Assembly (NCBI GenBank): GCA_963772295.1
Contig: CAVYWO010000020.1
Coordinates: forward strand, 434,001 to 498,000
Direction: 5' to 3'
Length of the DNA: 64,000 nucleotides
Origin: AP-15 sp963772295
GTDB lineage: Bacteria; Pseudomonadota; Alphaproteobacteria; ATCC43930; CGMCC-115725
Numbering within the stretch: the stretch's first letter is position 1; every line of letters starts with the position of its first letter. Positions 59,310 to 64,000 of the stretch are shown here, one piece after another. The notes under the pieces were generated by a model. It was not told where the DNA came from. It did no database searches and saw only the letters and a program-made list of their open reading frames with translations. Position numbers and translations under genes: made by a program.

Positions 59310-60050
59310 CCTCGATTTATTAAGCTTTCGTGCCGACAAGGGCGAGGCACGCCCTGTTCGAGAAACGCCTCGATCAGCGCCAGCGCCCGTCCGACACCTC
59401 CTGCCCGACCCGGGCAAGAAGGCGGTCCTTCGGGATCGTGCGAAGTAGCTCTTCAGATCGGCGTCGACAACATGCAGGTAACCGGCCTTCAGCAGTTCGT
59501 CGACCCGCCGCAGCGCGTCCTTACAGCCCCGTCCGGGGCGAAAGCCGCAACTGTGGCGAGCGAAGTCTCGCTCGAAAATCGGTTCCAGCACCATCCGCAA
59601 CGCCGTCTGGACCACTCGGTCACGGACTGTGGGGATGCCCAGCGGACGCTTCTCCCGACTTCCCGGTTTGGGAATCTAGTGCCGGCGGATCGCCTGCGGC
59701 CGGTAGCTTCCGGTCCGCAACTCCTCGCTCAGCCGCTTCAGGTTGGCGTCCAGATCATTCGCGTAATATTCGACAATAACGTGGTCCACCCCCGCGGCTC
59801 CCCGGTTGGCCGCCACTCGCGCGAAGGCCTGGCCGAGCGTGACTTCGGGGTAGAGCTTGTCGATCAGACTGTACCATTTGCCGCCTTTGACCCCCTCTTC
59901 GAGGGCCGCCAGCATCCGCTCTGTCCAAATCCGCGGTTCGACCCACGACCATTCCTGGTGCGGCAACGACGCCTCATGGGTCTCTCCGGCTCGTGTAGCC
60001 CTGCGGGCACTGCGGCCGGGCGCGGTCCGACGGCTTCGGTCATCGCGTCT
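59310..60050 (-). pseudogene. Group II intron reverse transcriptase, decayed
   Basis: The minus strand encodes RT blocks WYSLIDKLYPEVTLGQAF, NRGAAGVDHVIVEYYANDLD and ELRTGSYRPQAIRRH, then an in-frame TAG (near 59680). It resumes IPKPGSREKRPLGIPTVRDR, RMVLEPIFERDFARHSCGFR and HVVDADLKSYF before a frameshift near 59440 and loss of the YADD and maturase parts. A different subtype from the intact maturase at 51.8 kb. Confidence 0.8.
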
Positions 60051-60145
60051 CCATCTTCCTGCACCCCTTGGCTCCCCCGGCATTACCCGGCTTCATCGCC
60101 ACTACGGGTGCTGTGACTCCTGCTCGTCCACCTGGCTTGCTGACG

Positions 60146-60175
60146 AGCAGAGCCTGCCCCGGCGAAGGCCGGGGC
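60146..60175. repeat. REP-like palindrome
   Basis: CCTGCCCCGGCGAAGGCCGG(GG) unit within the dead intron; same family as 24338, 62703 and the amidohydrolase insert at 3719. Confidence 0.6.
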
Positions 60176-60486
60176 CTCCCTGCTTCACGCAACCGACCTT
60201 CCGAGCCCTCTGTCTCCAACCACCGACCCGCTCCGATGGCCGCTTTATCACCTAACCCGTCAGCGCCATCGGCTTCCCCCGTTGCCGGAGGTCTAGGCTT
60301 CACCCTTGGACCGCAGGCTCGCCAGACGGTACGGCCGAATCGAGTTTCTCAAAGTACGGATGGCTCGTTTGCCTCCTGTTGCTCCCCACCCCGCCTCGCG
60401 GCGGCGCAGTTACATTCGGCTACAGGCCGGAGTAGGTATACCTGGGGAAGACTTGCCCTCCCTGGTCAGTTACGCTCGCAGGCGCA

Positions 60487-60505
60487 CGGTCCCCGCTTTC
60501 GCGGG
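60487..60505. repeat. REP-like palindrome
   Basis: GTCCCCGCTTTCGCGGGGAC, a perfect hairpin with 8-base arms; same style as the CCCCGC(C/T)TTCGCGAGGGCAGG units at 3950 and 58038. Confidence 0.6.
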
Positions 60506-60598
60506 GACGACGATGGGTTGGTTCAACCTGATCGGATCGTGCTCTAAAATTACCGACTGCGGCCGGCCGATCGACTGATGCCAAGGGGGGGCGAAGTC

Positions 60599-61369
60599 AT
60601 GACGATCTTCAAACCGCTGCAGCATGTGCTGGATGACTTGGCGGGCGCTCCGTTCGCACCGAGCGGCTACGAGAAGTTCGTCTTTCAATGGGACAAGGAG
60701 TTCTTTGTCGAACGGGTCGACATGATCGGGTTCCGCGACGGGGCCACCGTGCTTGATGCGGGATGCGGCTTCGGTCAGTTCAGCTATGCCCTTGCTCGGC
60801 TCAATCGCAAGGTAATCGCGATCGATCGGGCGGATTGGATGCTCAAAACCGCCAAGATTCTCGTGGCCAGATGGGGAGCAGACAACATTGTTGTCGAGAA
60901 GCAATTACTGCCTCACCTGCCATATCCTGACGGCAGCCTCGATTTCATTTGGTGCTGTAACGTCATGAGTTTTGTCGATAAGTATGCGTGCATGAGGGAG
61001 TTTCATCGTCTGCTGAGGCCGGGCGGGCGGGTCTACGTCATGATCAACAGTTGGGGCCGCTGGCTCTACAAAGCCGCATTGGCTCGCCAGCAACGCAACA
61101 AAAAGGGTGAACACGCCTCGCTGCTGGGGTTGAGCGACGGCCGTCGCGAAGGCGCCGTCCCCAACTACCTCGACTTGGCCGATGTCGCTAGGTTCTGCAC
61201 GCTCTGCGGGTTTGCCGTGATCGCGGCCGGGGCGGAGGGGTGCGTCGACCTGTCGGGCGCCGACCGTCGCCACCCGATGTACGCCGAGCGGATCCGGATC
61301 TCCTCGGCGGGCGAGCCTGCCGCAGAGCTCGACGCCAACATCGAATTTGTCGCTGAACGGTGCGGGTAG
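60599..61369 (+). CDS. Class I SAM-dependent methyltransferase
   Basis: A 256-residue methyltransferase with the Methyltransf_11 layout. Motif I is TVLDAGCGFGQFSYALARL near residue 47, the acidic post-I residue lies in VIAIDRADWMLKTA, motif II-like SLDFIWCCNVMSFVDKYACM is near 108 and LLRPGGRVYVMINSWGRWL near 135. The C-terminus is less conserved. I chose ATG 60599 after a GGGGGGGCGAAG site; ATG 60578 adds seven residues. Substrate unknown. It is the only intact gene between 57.2 and 63.2 kb and may belong with the gene at 63204. Confidence 0.85.
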   Translation: MTIFKPLQHVLDDLAGAPFAPSGYEKFVFQWDKEFFVERVDMIGFRDGATVLDAGCGFGQFSYALARLNRKVIAIDRADWMLKTAKILVARWGADNIVVEKQLLPHLPYPDGSLDFIWCCNVMSFVDKYACMREFHRLLRPGGRVYVMINSWGRWLYKAALARQQRNKKGEHASLLGLSDGRREGAVPNYLDLADVARFCTLCGFAVIAAGAEGCVDLSGADRRHPMYAERIRISSAGEPAAELDANIEFVAERCG

Positions 61370-61459
61370 CGAACCGCGTCGGCGCGTCCGCCCGGGAAGA
61401 ACGGGCTCCCCCGGTCGTTCAGCCGCTCGGCCGCGGTGATCGTGGCATCATGACCGCCG

Positions 61460-61725
61460 CTACGGTAACAGCTCGAACACCACGCCGCCGTTGTTGCTGC
61501 CGCCGTTCACGGTCGTGCCATAGAGATTTCCCGCCCCGTCCAGGATCAGCCCGGCATAGGGATTGGCGCCGTCGTTGCAATCGGTTTCCACGCAAAAGCG
61601 GTGAAGCACCGTTTCCGTCCACACGCTCCGGGCCGCGTTCGGCGTCAGCTCGAATGCCGCGCCGGATTGTCTCAGGCTGCCGCCCTGGATGGTCGTGCCG
61701 TAGAGGTTTGTGAGTGTATATGAAG
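61460..61725 (-). pseudogene. NLYGTTxxGG repeat (GloVer-type) protein, C-terminal fragment
   Basis: The minus strand reads NLYGTTIQGGSLRQSGAAFE, LTPNAARSVWTETVLHRFCV, NPYAGLILDGAGNLYGTTVN and GGSNNGGVVFELLP, then stop. These are two units of the NLYGTTxxGG...GxVFELTP repeat found in extracellular repeat proteins. The frame continues upstream only into IS1380 sequence, so the 5' part was cut off by that insertion near 61725. Confidence 0.65.
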
Positions 61726-62074
61726 AGATACCCGGTATGGTCGCAGATCGAGAACCCGGACGTGTGGGTCCGTTCCCGCCGGGGCGCGTTGGGATTTCTT
61801 TATGGGGTAGGCGCTGGAGGTTGCGGGGTAAAGGCTCGGCGGGGCACGCTGCCCCGTGCTTCAAGTGACCAGACGGGGCAGGCGTTCGAGGGCGAGGCGG
61901 AAGCTCGGCTGATCGGGAGCGCTGGTCGGCAGGTGGACCTTGACCTGGGTCTTCAGTTCGACGACGCGGGCGGCGATCTTGATCAGGCGCAGCCGCAGCG
62001 TGTCGAATTGCATGACGCGCCAGGGGGAGCGCCGCGGCATGGCGTGGCGCAGCGACCAACAACCGCCAATACGC

Positions 62075-62107
62075 CCCACGGGACAAGCCCGTGGGCTGAA
62101 GGCCCAC
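62075..62107. repeat. 33-bp palindrome inserted in frame in the IS1380 transposase
   Basis: Arms CCCACGGG and CCCGTGGG around ACAAG, then CTGAAGGCCCAC. On the minus strand it adds exactly 11 residues (VGLQPTGLSRG) between FLHA and AYW. It shares its second half with the 72-bp element in the cyclase gene. Confidence 0.75.
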
Positions 62108-62700
62108 GGCATGCAGGAACAACCGGAACCGGTTGGCCTCGGCCTGGTGGCAGGAGGTGCGGTCGGCAGCGAGATGGTTCTTGAATGCCTTGATGTGGTT
62201 CTCGGCCTGGCCGCGGGCGCAATAGAGCCGCTCGTAGAGCTTCGTGGGCCGGCCGCCTTCGAGATTGGTGAGGATGAAGCGGGTGTCGGCCCCCAGGGGG
62301 CCGACCTCGACCCGGGCGATGATCCGCTCGACCCGGCTCCAACTCCCGGCGGCGTCGTAAAATTGCTTGTACCGCCGCAGCTTCGTCCCCGCCGCGGGCG
62401 CCGCAAAGCGCTCCGCCGTGCTGCCTTCCAGCTCCGCCACATGCCGGTGCAGCGCGGGATTTGGCGGCAGACCGAGGACGTAGTCCACCCGGTTGGCGCA
62501 ACACCAGTCGAGCACCTCGGGGGCGGTATAGTGGCTGTCGGCCCGCACCAGTATTGCGACCCGCGGCCGGCGCGCGCGAAGCGCCCCAATCAGCCGCCGC
62601 AGCAGCGCCCGCGCCTCGCTGCCACTCGGCCGCTGGCCCGGCCGCAGCGTTCCGGCAGGTGCCGCGGCGCATCGTCCTCGATGTCGACGATCGCGTGCAG

Positions 62701-62724
62701 AGCCTGCCCCGGCGGAGGCCGGGG
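62701..62724. repeat. REP-like palindrome inside the inverted IS1380 block
   Basis: GCCTGCCCCGGCGGAGGCCGG(GGG) interrupts the plus-strand reading between IVLDVDDRVQ and GGQQLRLFNAF and shifts the frame. Same family as the unit at 60146. Confidence 0.65.
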
Positions 62725-63203
62725 GCGGCCAGCAGCTGCGGCTGTTCAACGCCTTCCATAACGATTGCGGGTTCCAGCCAATTGTCGTGTTCGAAAGCCG
62801 CCCCGCCAGCCCCAGCCGCCGCTCCACCTCGCGCAGCGCCAAGAGGCCGCCTTCCGACGACAGCCGACCGCCGTCGAACCGCGCCACCACCGCCTTGCCG
62901 GCAACCGGTGACAGCCCGGGGAGAAAGGGCGTATTATCAACCATGGCGGGTGCGCGCTCCTGTTGATCCGGGGCTCCGTCTTGACAACCGAACCAACATC
63001 TTGGGCTACACCCGCCTGCCCTCATGCATAATCCGGGTCACAAACCGACCCCGGTGGTCCTGCCGACGGGGTCCACCTCAGACTCGATGTCTCATACGCC
63101 CTGTTGCCGGACACGCATGACGTGTCGCAATTGCTCGAGGATCCTACCTTGACCGGGAGTTTCACACTATGCAAGATCGTGAATCCGAGCTAACGGGACG
63201 TCC

Positions 63204-64000
63204 ATGATCATGAGTGCTTCTCTGAGCGTTTTACCTTTTGGGGGATGTCTGTTGCACGGCCCGCTTAATCCGGTAGCGCGGTCTGCAGCCGATTTTAGAT
63301 ACCCGAAGTACGGTCCTATCCCGGGTGTTTATACATTCGGCGAGATGCACCAGGTCATCGAGGTTTTGCGCGGGCAGCGCAATATCCCGGGGTATATACG
63401 TCCGTTGTGCGGCATGAGTTCGAATTTTCGCGCCGTGCCGGGGACTGCCGAATTTAGCGATGTTGATGTCGCGCTGTTGGAGCCGTCCTCGCCGATCGAC
63501 CTCGTTTTCCGAGGCTGCTATCTCAATCGCTCCGGGCTTGCGATGCATGTAGCGCATCCGCTGCGGGCCCTTGGCCGCCAGCCGGCAAAGCATGCGAACC
63601 TGTGGGTCCGCACTGGCCTTATCGGATTGAATGAGAAGGTCAGAGCGGAAGCAGCGGAGGAACTTATCACCTACATCCCCAAGAACATGGAAAACGCCAA
63701 TTGTATCAAGGCGGTGATCCTTGAAACCCGGTCGGTACGAAGCGATATCCGCACCGGGTTCCTGCGCATGCGAGAGCTGATCCGGCGGCCGATCGGAGTC
63801 GTCGTGTACATCTTCCAGTATCTTGCCGACGGCCGGGCCGTCAGTTGGCCGGCGGGGTTTCATGAGGAGATCGCGGAGGTGGCGCGACAGTTGGATCTGC
63901 CGACTTTCGATCCGTCAACGGTCGTTCGGGAATACGGTGTCGGCGCAGCTTTGCGTGACGACTTCCGTCACTACAACGCGGGGTTCATGCCGGTCATGGC
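63204..64000 (+). CDS. Uncharacterised protein, cut by the window edge
   Basis: An open frame of 265 codons from ATG 63204 (or 63210) to the end of the window, with no stop. It begins MIMSASLSVLPFGGCLLHGP, continues YGPIPGVYTFGEMHQVIEVLRGQ, DVALLEPSSPIDLVFRGCYL, IRRPIGVVVYIFQYLADGRA and ends near VREYGVGAALRDDFRHYNAG. PFGGC near the start and the late FDPSTVVREYG...DDFRHY are reminiscent of SGNH-type or polysaccharide-locus proteins, but I do not recognise the family. Codon use is less GC-rich than its neighbours, which may indicate transfer. Confidence 0.7.
   Translation, partial: MIMSASLSVLPFGGCLLHGPLNPVARSAADFRYPKYGPIPGVYTFGEMHQVIEVLRGQRNIPGYIRPLCGMSSNFRAVPGTAEFSDVDVALLEPSSPIDLVFRGCYLNRSGLAMHVAHPLRALGRQPAKHANLWVRTGLIGLNEKVRAEAAEELITYIPKNMENANCIKAVILETRSVRSDIRTGFLRMRELIRRPIGVVVYIFQYLADGRAVSWPAGFHEEIAEVARQLDLPTFDPSTVVREYGVGAALRDDFRHYNAGFMPVM

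Larger units (their letters stand above)
60051..60560 (-). mobile_element. Remnant 5' RNA part of the decayed group II intron
   Basis: On the minus strand, sequence near 60070-60110 (GATGAAGCCGGGTAATGCCG) matches the same region of the intact intron (GGTGAAGCCGGGTAATGCCG near 51718). The block is interrupted by a REP-like palindrome at 60146-60175, and another lies near its outer end at 60487-60505. Exact boundaries are unclear. Confidence 0.5.
61861..62945 (-). pseudogene. IS1380-family transposase, rearranged and frameshifted
   Basis: Minus-strand parts: MVDNTPFLPGLSPVAGKAVV and ARFDGGRLSSEGGLLALREV at the start, then LRPGQRPSGSEARALLRRLI, VAILVRADSHYTAPEVLDWC, FILTNLEGGRPTKLYERLYC and RGQAENHIKAFKNHLAADRT, then after a one-base shift near 62060 MQFDTLRLRLIKIAARVVEL to the stop at 61861. 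The middle catalytic block (VPRRIVLDVDD, then GGQQLRLFNAFHNDCGFQPI) is on the PLUS strand at 62660-62790, so it is inverted in place. Two palindromes (62075-62107 and 62701-62724) lie inside. Clearly dead. Confidence 0.8.

Noticed and set aside
63231..63863. 210-codon minus-strand frame at the right edge
   Set aside because: The plus strand has a longer, uninterrupted, protein-like frame to the window edge; the minus frame reads as its shadow.
1..64000. CRISPR arrays, rRNA and tRNA genes
   Set aside because: No regular repeat-spacer series was seen, and I noticed no stretch with tRNA or rRNA hallmarks; short palindromes are irregularly placed and REP-like.

Overview
The window is high-GC DNA from an alphaproteobacterium, probably an uncultured or environmental lineage of the Rhodospirillales/Hyphomicrobiales type. 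The evidence is strong GC bias at third codon positions, an sdhCDAB operon in alphaproteobacterial order, DUF6489/DUF2461/DUF3618 family genes, and many IS elements and REP-like palindromes. This placement is inference; no rRNA or tRNA gene was seen.

Layout. 0.1-2.1 kb: an M20 amidohydrolase and a TRIC/UPF0126 membrane protein, then an intact IS630 element (2.3-3.5 kb) and a decayed amidohydrolase (3.7-4.1 kb). 4.5-17.6 kb: housekeeping and metabolic genes. These are an MBL hydrolase, DUF6489, GNAT, a histidine phosphatase, an LLM oxidoreductase, an outer-membrane porin-like protein, a metallophosphoesterase, pyridoxal kinase, succinate dehydrogenase (sdhC-sdhD-sdhA, then sdhB about 200 bp later), DUF2461, a nucleoside hydrolase and a tandem NIPSNAP protein. 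17.5-21.9 kb: a DUF4139 protein sits between two copies of a penicillin-binding-protein 3' end, next to the full-length class A PBP. 22.1-24.1 kb: an overlapping set of small membrane proteins (YqjD/YqjE/DUF3618-like) and a small secreted protein.

24.5-30.8 kb holds the most unusual locus. It is an apparent operon of an HflC-like SPFH protein, a secreted acetamidase/formamidase-like protein, a fusion of an SO_0444-type metal permease to an SPFH domain, and an HflC/HflK-like pair. Four SPFH domains and one metal permease in one transcription unit suggest a membrane-microdomain or protease-modulator system linked to metal export. That function is inference.

31.0-35.4 kb is an IS pile-up: a Tn5-like IS4 element is inserted inside the terminal repeat of another IS4-family element, beside an IS701-family transposase. 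35.6-41.2 kb: an ATP-dependent DNA ligase, a MITE-like element, DUF502, and a graveyard of truncated genes (DUF5681, DUF892, AI-2E transporter, small membrane and secreted proteins). 41.4-46.0 kb: a PaoABC-like molybdenum hydroxylase set, with its FAD subunit frameshifted, divergent from a TetR regulator with a double palindromic operator. 46.1-49.5 kb: a large SAM-cyclase-AAA-TPR signalling protein carrying an in-frame palindromic insertion. 49.7-51.3 kb: a broken catalase-family peroxidase and cytochrome b561. 51.3-53.3 kb: a group II intron with its reverse transcriptase. 53.4-57.2 kb: a LysR regulator divergent from SDR, DUF427, quinone-oxidoreductase-like and hotdog genes. 57.2-63.0 kb: debris (phage terminase, KGG-type protein, ELWxTDGT and NLYGTT repeat proteins, a second dead group II intron, a broken hydrolase, an internally inverted IS1380), interrupted by an intact methyltransferase. 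A gene cut by the window edge starts at 63.2 kb.

Two themes recur. Short palindromes of at least two families lie inside coding sequences, sometimes exactly in frame. Several genes also carry an internally inverted segment (micro-inversions). All functional calls come from reading motifs in the sequence; no database search was run.
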